Source of the DNA: Cyclobacteriaceae bacterium
GTDB taxonomy: Bacteria > Bacteroidota > Bacteroidia > Cytophagales > Cyclobacteriaceae
Direction: 5' to 3'
Assembly: GCA_019694875.1 (NCBI GenBank)
Contig: JAIBBC010000004.1
Coordinates: 116,110 to 180,109 of the forward strand
Length of the DNA: 64,000 nucleotides
Shown: piece after piece, positions 51,410-59,775 of the stretch
Position numbering within the stretch: position 1 is the stretch's first letter
How the letters are laid out: the number at the start of each line of letters is the position of its first letter
Position numbers and translations under genes: made by a program
The notes under the pieces: model-generated
What the model saw: the letters and a program-made list of their open reading frames with translations, nothing else
What the model was told of the DNA's origin: nothing
Database searches by the model: none

Positions 51410-53477
51410 ATACCATCACCCCTTTGAGAACCGGGAAGCTGATGGTAAACTCACTGCCAACACCCGGTGTCGAATCAAGTTCAATCTTGCCTTCCATCCG
51501 GTCTACGAGTATTTTCACAATGGCCAAACCCAATCCGTTTGAAGTTTCGCCAGCTGTTGGCCGCGCACTCAGTTTTTTAAACTTCTGATAAAGGTGTTTT
51601 TTATCGCTCGGACTAAAGCCCGGGCCATGATCCTTCACTTCGATAATAAAATAACCGTTTGTCTTTTCGGCCGATATGATAACCAGTGAATTACGAGGTG
51701 AAAACTTAACCGCATTCGAGATCAGGTTGTCCATAATCCGTGCGAGGTATTCCTGATCAAGGTAGATATCATCAATGTTGCGTTCCACCAATTTGATTTC
51801 TATCTCCTTCACAGATGCATAATGACCGAAAGCTGCAACGCGGTCGCGAAGAAACGCGCTTAAGTTAAAAATTGTATATCGCGGTTCACGATTCACCTCA
51901 AGTGAATTAACATCCAGCAAGTCGACAATCAGATCCAGACCCGAACGAGTCGAATCCTTGATGAGGCCCATATACTTCTGCTGGCCTTTGGTAAGATTAC
52001 CTTCTATCTCTACAAGCTCCGACAAGCCAAAAATCCGGTTGAGTGGCGCTTTCAAATCGTGCGCGACAATATTCATCAGCGTATCCTTCTCGTGGTTCAA
52101 CTCAGAGAGTTCCTGGTTACGCTTTTCAAGCTTTTCGTTTTGATTTGCTATTTCTTGTTTTTGCTGTTGGATTTCAGTGTATTGCAATTCGAGCTTTTCA
52201 TTAATCTCGCGTTTTCTCTTGCTGTTTCGGTATTGCACGAAAAATAATGCACTTACAAATGCAATCACCGCGATCAAAATTACATTCTCCAATCGCTGTT
52301 GCGCGATGATGGCGTCATTCCTGGCACTGTTTGCCTTCAGGATTTCATTTTCACTTTCCTTTTTCTCAATCTCCAGTTGAAACTGGAGTTTTTCAATCTG
52401 CCGGGCAAGTTCAACACTTTGCAATGATTCCTTCAGAACAAGATAACGGTTTATGTGCAACGTAGCTTTTTCGTCATCTCCGTTCTTTTCATAAATCTGC
52501 GACAGATAAAAATGTGCATCGCGCTGAAGATCAAGGTTCGCTTCTGATGTAATTGTCAGAAGTTTCTTCAAATACGGCAGGGCTTTATCGTATTGTCCTA
52601 ATTTATAATGTACCTGCCCCATCAACAGATTTACCCGGGGAAGCAGTCTGTAATTTTTTGCATTCACCACGATCCAATACGCATTGTGTGCGAGGGTGTC
52701 AGCTTCATTGATGTCGCCATGGCTGGACAAAAATTCAGCCCAGCCAATTTTCAACTCAGCAAGACTGATCACATCATGAATGCCATAGGCGAGCGCATCG
52801 GCACGCCTGAAGCAGATGTTTGCGCTGTCCTTCTGTTCAACTTCCCCATAAACCAATCCGAGTTCGGTGAGCGCGGAAATGAGGAGCCTTGTGTCGCCAA
52901 TCTTTTCACGAATTTTAAACGCGTGGCGGGACATATTCAATGCCTTTACATAATCGCCCTGCGAGCGAAACAAGTTCGAAAGACTGCGCGCAACATAGGC
53001 TTTACCGATATCGTCATTTGTTTGCTCGAAAGTTTCATTCGCTTTAATGAAGTTATTGTAAGCACGCGTCAAATCGCCTTGCTCAAAAAATAACCGGCCG
53101 AAGTTATTATAACAATATCCCAACTGGATTGAATCTTCTTGTTCAGTTGCTACACGAATAGCCTCCTGGTGAAAATCAAACGAAGTTTTGTAGTCGCCCT
53201 TATACGCTGATGCAAGGCCTATAAAACTCAGCGGTTTCGCAAGATATTTCTTGAGCTTAAGTGATTTACCCAACTCGTAAGCCTGCTTGCAATAGTAGAT
53301 AGTACTATCGGGTGTGGCTAACCGGTATTCAAAACCAAGATCGTTAAGCAGGGTGAATTTCCTTTCACCGGTTGCTTCGCGCAGTTCAGCCTTAAGCGAA
53401 TCCATGCGGGAAACATTTTGGGCCTTTGTGGCAATCGAAAGTGCCAAAAAAACTATGAAAAGCCAGCAAACGCGCAC
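51408..53477 (-). CDS. TPR-containing membrane sensor histidine kinase
   Basis: The 689-residue protein has a signal peptide (MRVCWLFIVFLALSIATKAQ), a periplasmic part built from TPR repeats (about 60-380, for example YNNFGRLFFEQGDLTRAYNNF), one membrane segment (VILIAVIAFVSALFFV) and a cytoplasmic coiled-coil. The kinase core has the H-box MNIVAHDLKAPLNRIF with phospho-His, N-box DNLISNAVKFS, G1 DHGPGFS and G2 NGLGLAIV. The C-terminus ends in the last HATPase strand, so there is no attached receiver domain. The signal and cognate regulator are unknown, and no response regulator gene is adjacent. Confidence 0.93.
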   Translation of the reverse strand: MRVCWLFIVFLALSIATKAQNVSRMDSLKAELREATGERKFTLLNDLGFEYRLATPDSTIYYCKQAYELGKSLKLKKYLAKPLSFIGLASAYKGDYKTSFDFHQEAIRVATEQEDSIQLGYCYNNFGRLFFEQGDLTRAYNNFIKANETFEQTNDDIGKAYVARSLSNLFRSQGDYVKALNMSRHAFKIREKIGDTRLLISALTELGLVYGEVEQKDSANICFRRADALAYGIHDVISLAELKIGWAEFLSSHGDINEADTLAHNAYWIVVNAKNYRLLPRVNLLMGQVHYKLGQYDKALPYLKKLLTITSEANLDLQRDAHFYLSQIYEKNGDDEKATLHINRYLVLKESLQSVELARQIEKLQFQLEIEKKESENEILKANSARNDAIIAQQRLENVILIAVIAFVSALFFVQYRNSKRKREINEKLELQYTEIQQQKQEIANQNEKLEKRNQELSELNHEKDTLMNIVAHDLKAPLNRIFGLSELVEIEGNLTKGQQKYMGLIKDSTRSGLDLIVDLLDVNSLEVNREPRYTIFNLSAFLRDRVAAFGHYASVKEIEIKLVERNIDDIYLDQEYLARIMDNLISNAVKFSPRNSLVIISAEKTNGYFIIEVKDHGPGFSPSDKKHLYQKFKKLSARPTAGETSNGLGLAIVKILVDRMEGKIELDSTPGVGSEFTISFPVLKGVMV

Positions 53478-53538
53478 CTGTGGGGGATTATCCGGTAAAA
53501 ATAGGGATTTGGCTTGTTTTCAGAAAATCATCTCCGGG

Positions 53539-54774
53539 TTACTCTTTTTCTAGGAATGTAAGATCACGCCCAAATGTTTCCTTCAGTGCGCGGAGTGCCA
53601 CCAGCGAGATGATAATAGTACACAACCCAACCAGCAAAGCACTGTTAATAATGCCTATTCGGTCGTGAAAAAACTTGAAAGCCATAGTTAAAGGTACTAC
53701 TGTACCACGGATGAAATTTGGTACCGTAGTCGCAACGGTCGACCGGAGATTTGTTCCAAACTGTTCTGCAGCAATGGTAACGAACAACGCCCAATAACCT
53801 ACGCCAAACCCGAGGAAAAAGGTACATACATAGAAGAATGAAACGGATTTTACCGGTGTATACAGGTATACCAGAATACATACAACCGTGAGTAATATAA
53901 ACCACAAAACAACTTTTTTTCGTGATCGAACATACTGACTAAGCAAGCCACTGGTGATATCACCTCCTACCAAACCAAGATAGCTTATCATCACTGCGTC
54001 ACCTGCTACTACCTGGCCCGATAATCCGATCTCGCGCGCAAACTCCGGTGAAAATGTGATCAGAATTCCAATCACAAACCATATCGGCAAGCCGATAAAA
54101 ATGCAGCTCAAAAACCTGGAAAGCTTATCGCGACTGGTAAATAGCTTGAGGAAATTCCCGCGATCGGCAGTTTCTTCTTTTACCTTCAAAAATATTCCGG
54201 ACTCAAGCACACTGATTCGCGTGATCAATAAAACCAGGCCCAATCCACCGCCAATAAAATACGCGATCTGCCAGTTATCTTTCACGGTGTGAGCCACAAG
54301 GTTGGCTGCCACCGCGCCAAACAATCCTACACTTGCAACAATGGTTGTTCCATATCCGCGTAAGCGTGTCGGCAAAACCTCAGATACCAGTGTAATACCG
54401 GCACCGAGTTCACCTGCTAAACCGATACCGGCTATAAAACGAAGAAAGGCATACTGGTCAACCGTGGTAACAAAACCGTTGGCAATATTTGCCAGTGAGT
54501 ATAAAAGAATGGAGCCGAATAAAACCGAAAGCCGGCCGCGCTTGTCGCCCATTATGCCCCACAGGATGCCTCCCACCAGGAGGCCTGCCATTTGTGCGTT
54601 GATCAGGTAAATGCCTTTATCGAGCAGATCCTGTTCTGTAATAACGTTTAATGATTTTAAACTCGTTACCCGAACAATGCTGAACAATAACAGATCGTAG
54701 ATGTCAACAAAATAACCGAGCGCTGCGACAATAACCGGCAGACTAAAAAGTTTCTTCAGGTCGCCCTGTTCCAT
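53539..54774 (-). CDS. MFS transporter
   Basis: The product has 411 residues with 12 membrane helices. The MFS motif A between TM2 and TM3 appears as GIMGDKRGRLSVLFGS. GELGAGITLVSEVLPTRLRGYG is the TM4-5 region of the sugar/metabolite-porter type. The C-terminal half repeats the layout (GLVGGDITSGLLSQYVRSRKK). The substrate is not evident. It is the last gene of the OmpA-PLDc_N-MFS operon, six bases from the preceding small gene. Confidence 0.92.
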   Translation of the reverse strand: MEQGDLKKLFSLPVIVAALGYFVDIYDLLLFSIVRVTSLKSLNVITEQDLLDKGIYLINAQMAGLLVGGILWGIMGDKRGRLSVLFGSILLYSLANIANGFVTTVDQYAFLRFIAGIGLAGELGAGITLVSEVLPTRLRGYGTTIVASVGLFGAVAANLVAHTVKDNWQIAYFIGGGLGLVLLITRISVLESGIFLKVKEETADRGNFLKLFTSRDKLSRFLSCIFIGLPIWFVIGILITFSPEFAREIGLSGQVVAGDAVMISYLGLVGGDITSGLLSQYVRSRKKVVLWFILLTVVCILVYLYTPVKSVSFFYVCTFFLGFGVGYWALFVTIAAEQFGTNLRSTVATTVPNFIRGTVVPLTMAFKFFHDRIGIINSALLVGLCTIIISLVALRALKETFGRDLTFLEKE

Positions 54775-54780
54775 AGCCGC

Positions 54781-54957
54781 TTACAGGTTAATAATTCTGC
54801 GGCTAACGAGATACCATGCCAGTGGCCCGGCAATGGGCAACAGAAGAATCACCACCGACCACAGTAGTCGTTTCTCCAGATTGCTTTCGCGCTGCCATAC
54901 ATCAATAATTGCCAGAACATCAATTATTAAAACAAGGAAATATATAATTCTCACCAT
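54781..54957 (-). CDS. PLDc_N-type two-helix membrane microprotein
   Basis: This is a short frame of 58 codons. The product has two hydrophobic helices, the first VRIIYFLVLIIDVLAIIDVW and the second SVVILLLPIAGPLAWYLV. They are joined by QRESNLEKRLLW, the layout of PLDc_N (phospholipase D/cardiolipin synthase N-terminal) microproteins. The sequence PIAGPLAWYLVSRR is the family hallmark. It starts one base after the OmpA gene stop and ends six bases before the MFS gene, so it sits perfectly in the operon. Microproteins of this kind are anchors without enzyme activity. Confidence 0.82.
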   Translation of the reverse strand: MVRIIYFLVLIIDVLAIIDVWQRESNLEKRLLWSVVILLLPIAGPLAWYLVSRRIINL

Positions 54958-54958
54958 A

Positions 54959-55936
54959 CTAATTGGTTCCCAGTATTTTAAACAATTCGTCCAGGTTAGG
55001 CGTAATGATAATCTCCGTTCTGCGGTTTTTTTGTTTGCTCTGCGGAGTTGTATTGGGAGCCAGCGGAGAATATTCTCCTTTACCTGCTGCAGTTACCTGC
55101 GATGGAGCGAGGCCGGCTTTTGTAAGTATTTTAGTGATAGCTGTTGCTCGCATTACACTCAGATCCCAGTTGTCTTGCATGTACGCTGTCTTTTTAGAGA
55201 TCGGAACATTATCTGTATGCCCCTCAACCATAATGTTAATGTCGCGCTGGTCTTTGATGGCTTTGGCAAGCTGCTGAAGTGCACTCACACCTTTCGCGTC
55301 AACCTCCGTACTTCCGGAAGCAAACAATAATTGTTCAGCAAGCGAAACATAAACTTTACCATTTTTCACGTTTACTGTTAAATCATTTTCCTTGAAATTC
55401 AGTAAGGCGTTGCTGATGCTGTTTTTAAGATCATTAACAGCTTTATCTTTTGCAGCCATAATATTCTCAAGTTCACGAACTTTCTTCTCGCGCTCGGTCA
55501 GGCTGACGTTCAGTGAATCATTCAACTTCCGGGTACGATCAAGATTGTTTTGAATCGCCAGCAATTGCTCCTGTTGCTGGGCCATATCACGATTTAATTT
55601 CCCGCTGCTGTTCAGCAGGTTTTTATAGTATGCGTTGAGTTGGGAATATTCCTTGTCGAGTGCAGCCAGTTTGCCCGAAGCGGACCGTACATCTTGTCCG
55701 AGTGATGTGGTATCAGCCGAGAGTTTTTTCACGCGTTCGTCAAGGCTTTGAATGTTTTTGTTGGCCTGGCTAAGCAAAGTGTCGCGATCTGCCAGATCAG
55801 CGTCCAGCCTTACCTTTTGTGCGAGCAGTTCGTCATACTTTTTCTTCGACACAATGCACGATGAAAAAAGCGTCAGGAAAAGCAAAAAGAGCCCAACCTT
55901 CGCAAGCCGGAATACGTAACGTGCTGTTAGGTGCAT
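54959..55936 (-). CDS. OmpA-family peptidoglycan-binding lipoprotein
   Basis: The 325-residue protein has lipobox FSSC with lipidated Cys27. A long coiled-coil (about 35-200) of heptads follows, with AQKVRLDADLADRDTLL and so on. The C-terminal OmpA-like domain begins with LFASGSTEVDAKG and contains VEGHTDNVPI and NWDLSVMRATAI, with the conserved Asp and Arg that hold diaminopimelate of peptidoglycan. It connects the outer membrane to the wall. It is the first gene of an operon with a PLDc_N microprotein and an MFS transporter. Confidence 0.94.
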   Translation of the reverse strand: MHLTARYVFRLAKVGLFLLFLTLFSSCIVSKKKYDELLAQKVRLDADLADRDTLLSQANKNIQSLDERVKKLSADTTSLGQDVRSASGKLAALDKEYSQLNAYYKNLLNSSGKLNRDMAQQQEQLLAIQNNLDRTRKLNDSLNVSLTEREKKVRELENIMAAKDKAVNDLKNSISNALLNFKENDLTVNVKNGKVYVSLAEQLLFASGSTEVDAKGVSALQQLAKAIKDQRDINIMVEGHTDNVPISKKTAYMQDNWDLSVMRATAITKILTKAGLAPSQVTAAGKGEYSPLAPNTTPQSKQKNRRTEIIITPNLDELFKILGTN

Positions 55937-56073
55937 AATAATGAGTTTAAAAAAGCGTTATTCGGTCGCCAAAATACATCTTTTTTAGACAAAGCTTGGA
56001 AAACTGACCGCTAAATGCGGTTACAAAACCTTACCGGAACACATACAAAACACTAATCAAACACTAATTAAGT

Positions 56074-57126
56074 ATGAAACACCAAAAGCTGATTCTTTCA
56101 TTTTTCTTGCTGAGTACCATCCTGATATTGAGTTCATGTGGAGACGATGAACCCGGGAAAGCCAGCAAGGATGAAGTTAAGGCTGCGCTCCAAACGGCTA
56201 ACGATCAGGTATCTGCCGATTTAAATTCGTTTACAACAAGTTCAGGCTATGGAGCCATGAATCAATTATCGGCATTAACCGATGAAAGCAACCCCTTCGG
56301 CCGCAAATCGGCCCGTAAGCGTGAACAGGCAATTGAAAATCTAAAAGCGGGTATGTATGCGATTCGCGGAATGTTAAGATATTCTACCCGTCAGGCTCGC
56401 ACCAGCAGCGATGAGCCATTTGATTTCGAATCGAATACCGGTCAATACGAATGGAATTTTGACCAGGAAATTTTTGTGCGCACTGGCGATTCAGACATCA
56501 TTGAAATTTCCTTCCCAACAGAAGGCTCCGAATCGAATGATGCAACATTTAAGATGACCGCTTACGAAGAGATTGCTACACCGAACGGTGACGAGGCGTA
56601 TAGCCCAACCCTCATCATGGCTTCTATCGAAGTTGATGGCACAAAAGAACTCGAGTTGAACGCAGAAGTGGAGTACGGTGATGAAGATCAGCCCGTTAAA
56701 GGAAATATCTATTATTTTGTGAATCCCTTTGCACTGGAGATTTCTTTTGACGACACAAAATCAAAATCATCTTCATTCTCGGAAACCCTGAGCAAAAGTG
56801 GAAAAACACTGATTGGTTTCGGAGCATCAGTAACTTTTAATGATGCCACAAAAGACGAAAGTTCGGTATCCTCAGCCAGCGCGTATGTTCAATTGCTGAA
56901 CATCAGGTTCGTAATGACTGGAAAAATGTCGCAAACCGCTGAAGATATTAACGACATTATCAACATCACGATTAAGGTAGACAATAAGCAGGGTGGGAAG
57001 ATCGTCCTGGAACAGGATGCAACAACGGGTGAATTCATACCCTACATCAAATATAATGACGGCTCTACGGAACTTCTCTCAGATGTATTACAGGATCTGA
57101 GCCTGGAGCTTGGAAACTTGTTATAA
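56074..57126 (+). CDS. Lipoprotein of unknown function
   Basis: The product has 350 residues with lipobox LSSC (Cys22) followed by GDDEPGKASKDE. The rest is Ser/Asp/Glu-rich with beta strands (YEWNFDQEIFVRTGDS, IIEISFPTEGS) and a helical N-terminal part. I recognise no named domain. It resembles many long Bacteroidota surface lipoproteins. It is monocistronic and ends with a strong terminator. Confidence 0.82.
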   Translation: MKHQKLILSFFLLSTILILSSCGDDEPGKASKDEVKAALQTANDQVSADLNSFTTSSGYGAMNQLSALTDESNPFGRKSARKREQAIENLKAGMYAIRGMLRYSTRQARTSSDEPFDFESNTGQYEWNFDQEIFVRTGDSDIIEISFPTEGSESNDATFKMTAYEEIATPNGDEAYSPTLIMASIEVDGTKELELNAEVEYGDEDQPVKGNIYYFVNPFALEISFDDTKSKSSSFSETLSKSGKTLIGFGASVTFNDATKDESSVSSASAYVQLLNIRFVMTGKMSQTAEDINDIINITIKVDNKQGGKIVLEQDATTGEFIPYIKYNDGSTELLSDVLQDLSLELGNLL

Positions 57127-57140
57127 GATGTGAACATTTT

Positions 57141-57170
57141 AAAAAAGAGGCCTTGAGGCCTCTTTTTTTT
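57141..57170 (+). terminator. Rho-independent terminator after the lipoprotein gene
   Basis: The stem GAGGCC/GGCCTC has a TTGA loop, an A6 tract before it and a run of eight T after it. It is strong on the plus strand and cleanly separates the lipoprotein gene from the SDR-bio operon. Confidence 0.92.
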
Positions 57171-57188
57171 GCCCTAACTTGAACGGCT

Positions 57189-58046
57189 ATGGAAGGAATG
57201 TTAAAACCCGGATCATTATCCGGAAAAACAATAATCATCACAGGCGGAGGAACCGGCCTTGGCCGATCCATGGGAAAGTATTTCCTGGAGCTTGGTGCAA
57301 ACCTTGTAATCACCAGTCGCAAGATGGATGTGATTGAGAAAACCGCAGCCGAGTTAATCGCAGAAACAGGTGGAAAAGTTCTCGCAGTGCAGTGCGATGT
57401 ACGTAAGTATGAAGAAGTTGAAAATGTATTGCAACAAACTGAATCAACTTTCGGACAAATCAGTGGCGTTCTGAACAACGCAGCAGGAAATTTCATCAGT
57501 CCGACAGAACGACTTTCTCATCGTGCTTTTGATATTGTTGTCGACATTGTTTTAAAAGGAACATACTACACTACGCTGGCAGCTGGCAAAAACTGGATTG
57601 CCAAAAAACAGCCGGGTGTATTTTTAAACATTGTTACCACCTATGCGTGGACCGGATCAGGCTACGTAGTTCCATCAGCATGTGGCAAGGCGGGAGTTTT
57701 GGCATTAACACGTTCACTTGCTGTTGAGTGGGCTAAATATAAAATTCGCAGTAACGCGATTGCCCCGGGACCATTTCCTACCAAAGGCGCGTGGAGCAGA
57801 CTTTTACCGGGTGACCTTGTAAAACAATTTGATCCGGCTGAACGCATTCCATTGAAAAGGGTTGGTGAGCATCAGGAACTTGCCAATCTGGCTGCATACT
57901 TGATGTCGGATTATTCTGCCTATGTAAATGGAGAAGTTATAACCATCGATGGTGGCGAATGGCTGCGCAATGGCGGAGAATTCAGTCACCTGGAAGCGAT
58001 TCCGGACGAACTTTGGGATTCCATCGAAAAGATGCGCGGGAAATAA
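57189..58046 (+). CDS. SDR, 2,4-dienoyl-CoA reductase type
   Basis: The 285-residue SDR contains GGGTGLGRSMG (cofactor loop), NNAAGNF and LNIVTTYAWTGSGYVVPSACGKAGV. The Tyr of the usual Y-x3-K is Ser, leaving only the Lys. This is a trait of the dienoyl-CoA reductase subfamily, whose APGP(F) loop is also seen as IAPGPFPTKGAWSRLLPG. It should reduce unsaturated acyl-CoA with NADPH. It lies directly upstream of bioF, eight bases apart, in what looks like one operon with bioF-bioD-bioA. Confidence 0.88.
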   Translation: MEGMLKPGSLSGKTIIITGGGTGLGRSMGKYFLELGANLVITSRKMDVIEKTAAELIAETGGKVLAVQCDVRKYEEVENVLQQTESTFGQISGVLNNAAGNFISPTERLSHRAFDIVVDIVLKGTYYTTLAAGKNWIAKKQPGVFLNIVTTYAWTGSGYVVPSACGKAGVLALTRSLAVEWAKYKIRSNAIAPGPFPTKGAWSRLLPGDLVKQFDPAERIPLKRVGEHQELANLAAYLMSDYSAYVNGEVITIDGGEWLRNGGEFSHLEAIPDELWDSIEKMRGK

Positions 58047-58054
58047 ATTTCTAC

Positions 58055-59179
58055 ATGCCCGAGTTAAACACATTTCTCGCCAATAAACTTCAACAGCGCC
58101 AGCAGGAAAATGCCCTCAGACGCCTCACGCACAATAGTCAACTGATCGACTTCACATCAAACGATTATTTGGGTCTGGCGCATTCAGAAAAATTATTTCA
58201 ACAGATTCATGAAAAGGTAAGCACATTGCCGCATCTCAACGGTGCAACGGGCTCAAGACTTCTATCAGGTAACTCCGGGTATACCGAACAAGTTGAACAA
58301 AAGCTGGCTAAGATTTTCAAAGCCGAAGCCGCGCTGATTTTTAACTCCGGCTACGCAGCCAATCAGGCTGTCTTATCATGCATTCCTCAAAAAGGTGACA
58401 CAATTATCTACGATGAACTTGCTCATGCCTGTATTCGCGATGGGGCGCGACTGAGTTTCGCCAACCATTTTTCATTTCGTCATAACGACTTAGAGGATCT
58501 TGAGAAGAAAATGAAACAAGCAAGCGGCCGGATATTCATCGCAGTAGAATCTTATTATTCGATGGATGGAGACATCTGCCCTTTGAAAGAACTCGTTTCA
58601 TTGACGGATCAATACCAGGCTCACGTCATAATTGATGAAGCGCATAGTACGGGAGTCATCGGCCGGGAAGGATCAGGCTTATCCGTATCACAAAATCTTC
58701 AAGATAAGCTTGATGTCCGTATCTATACGTTCGGAAAAGCAATGGGCTGCCATGGAGCTTGCGTGGCTGGTTCAAAAACATTAATTGATTTCCTGATCAA
58801 TTTCGCACGTCCATTTATTTTCACAACAGCCATGCCACTTCATAGTATTGCTGCAATTGATTGCTCATTCGATTACCTGCGTCAGAATACCGAACTTCAA
58901 CATGTGTTGCAACAAAAGAAAGAGTTATTTGTTTCTCTGGGTAAGAAACAGAATCTTCGTTTAATGAATAGTAGTACTCAGATTCAGGGCGTTATTCTAC
59001 CAGGAAACGAACAAGTAAAAGCTTTGTCTATGCATTTAAGGACTAGAGGCTATGACATCCGTCCGATTCTGTCGCCCACAGTACCGAAAGGTTCTGAGCG
59101 TTTGCGCATTTGTTTACATACTTACAACTCGGATCAGGAAATCACAAGCCTGGTCAATGATCTAGCATCAAAGGCATGA
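58055..59179 (+). CDS. bioF: 8-amino-7-oxononanoate synthase
   Basis: The start at ATG 58055 (MPELNTFLANK) gives 374 residues; an earlier frame start would overlap the SDR. BioF condenses pimeloyl-ACP/CoA with alanine. Seen are the N-terminal motif IDFTSNDYLGLAH, the glycine-rich NGATGSRLLSG, the PLP-contact DEAHSTGVIG, and the Schiff-base Lys in YTFGKAMGCHGA. The family also includes KBL and ALAS, but the context with bioD and bioA settles BioF. The stop overlaps the bioD ATG (ATGA). Confidence 0.95.
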   Translation: MPELNTFLANKLQQRQQENALRRLTHNSQLIDFTSNDYLGLAHSEKLFQQIHEKVSTLPHLNGATGSRLLSGNSGYTEQVEQKLAKIFKAEAALIFNSGYAANQAVLSCIPQKGDTIIYDELAHACIRDGARLSFANHFSFRHNDLEDLEKKMKQASGRIFIAVESYYSMDGDICPLKELVSLTDQYQAHVIIDEAHSTGVIGREGSGLSVSQNLQDKLDVRIYTFGKAMGCHGACVAGSKTLIDFLINFARPFIFTTAMPLHSIAAIDCSFDYLRQNTELQHVLQQKKELFVSLGKKQNLRLMNSSTQIQGVILPGNEQVKALSMHLRTRGYDIRPILSPTVPKGSERLRICLHTYNSDQEITSLVNDLASKA

Positions 59180-59775
59180 ATTATTTCGTAACCGGAATCG
59201 ACACCGACTCAGGAAAAACACTCGTGTCTGCAATATTATGCGAAGCCGTGGGCTTTGACTACTGGAAACCCGTTCAGTCCGGCTTTCCAAAAGATTCTGA
59301 TACTATCAAAAGCTTATCGCCCAGAACAAAAATTCATCCCGAACAATACGTTCTCCATACACCGGCATCTCCACATGCATCCGCGAAAATCGATGGCGTT
59401 CACATATCATTGGATGCATTGTCATTGCCACAACAGGACGGCCTTGTGATTGAAGGAGCAGGTGGCTGCCTGGTTCCATTGAACGACTCAAATTTTGTAA
59501 TTGATTTGTTTCCAAAACTGAACGCAGAAATTATTCTCGTAGCCGATTTATACCTGGGAAGCATCAATCACACGTTACTTTCGGCAAACCTGCTAAGAAC
59601 ACGAAACTACCGGGTGAAGGGAATTGTCTTTAATGGCCCTTCCACTCCTGAAAGCGAACGTATCATTTTGCACCATACCCAATATCCGTGCATTCTTCGT
59701 ATTGAAAAGGAAAAAGAAATTACGAGCGCCACGATTAAGAAATACAGCGACCAGCTTAGGAAAAATCTTTCATGA
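59176..59775 (+). CDS. bioD: Dethiobiotin synthetase
   Basis: The 199-residue ATP-dependent enzyme closes the ureido ring. The P-loop is GIDTDSGKTLVSA (catalytic Lys in SGKT), the substrate Lys is in YWKPVQSG, and EGAGGCLVPLN follows. It lies between bioF and bioA with overlapping stop and start codons on both sides, showing translational coupling. Confidence 0.95.
   Translation: MNYFVTGIDTDSGKTLVSAILCEAVGFDYWKPVQSGFPKDSDTIKSLSPRTKIHPEQYVLHTPASPHASAKIDGVHISLDALSLPQQDGLVIEGAGGCLVPLNDSNFVIDLFPKLNAEIILVADLYLGSINHTLLSANLLRTRNYRVKGIVFNGPSTPESERIILHHTQYPCILRIEKEKEITSATIKKYSDQLRKNLS

Noticed and set aside
57189-58046. A non-functional SDR because the active-site Tyr is missing.
   Set aside because: Absence of this Tyr is normal in the dienoyl-CoA reductase subfamily, and the rest of the motif pattern is intact.
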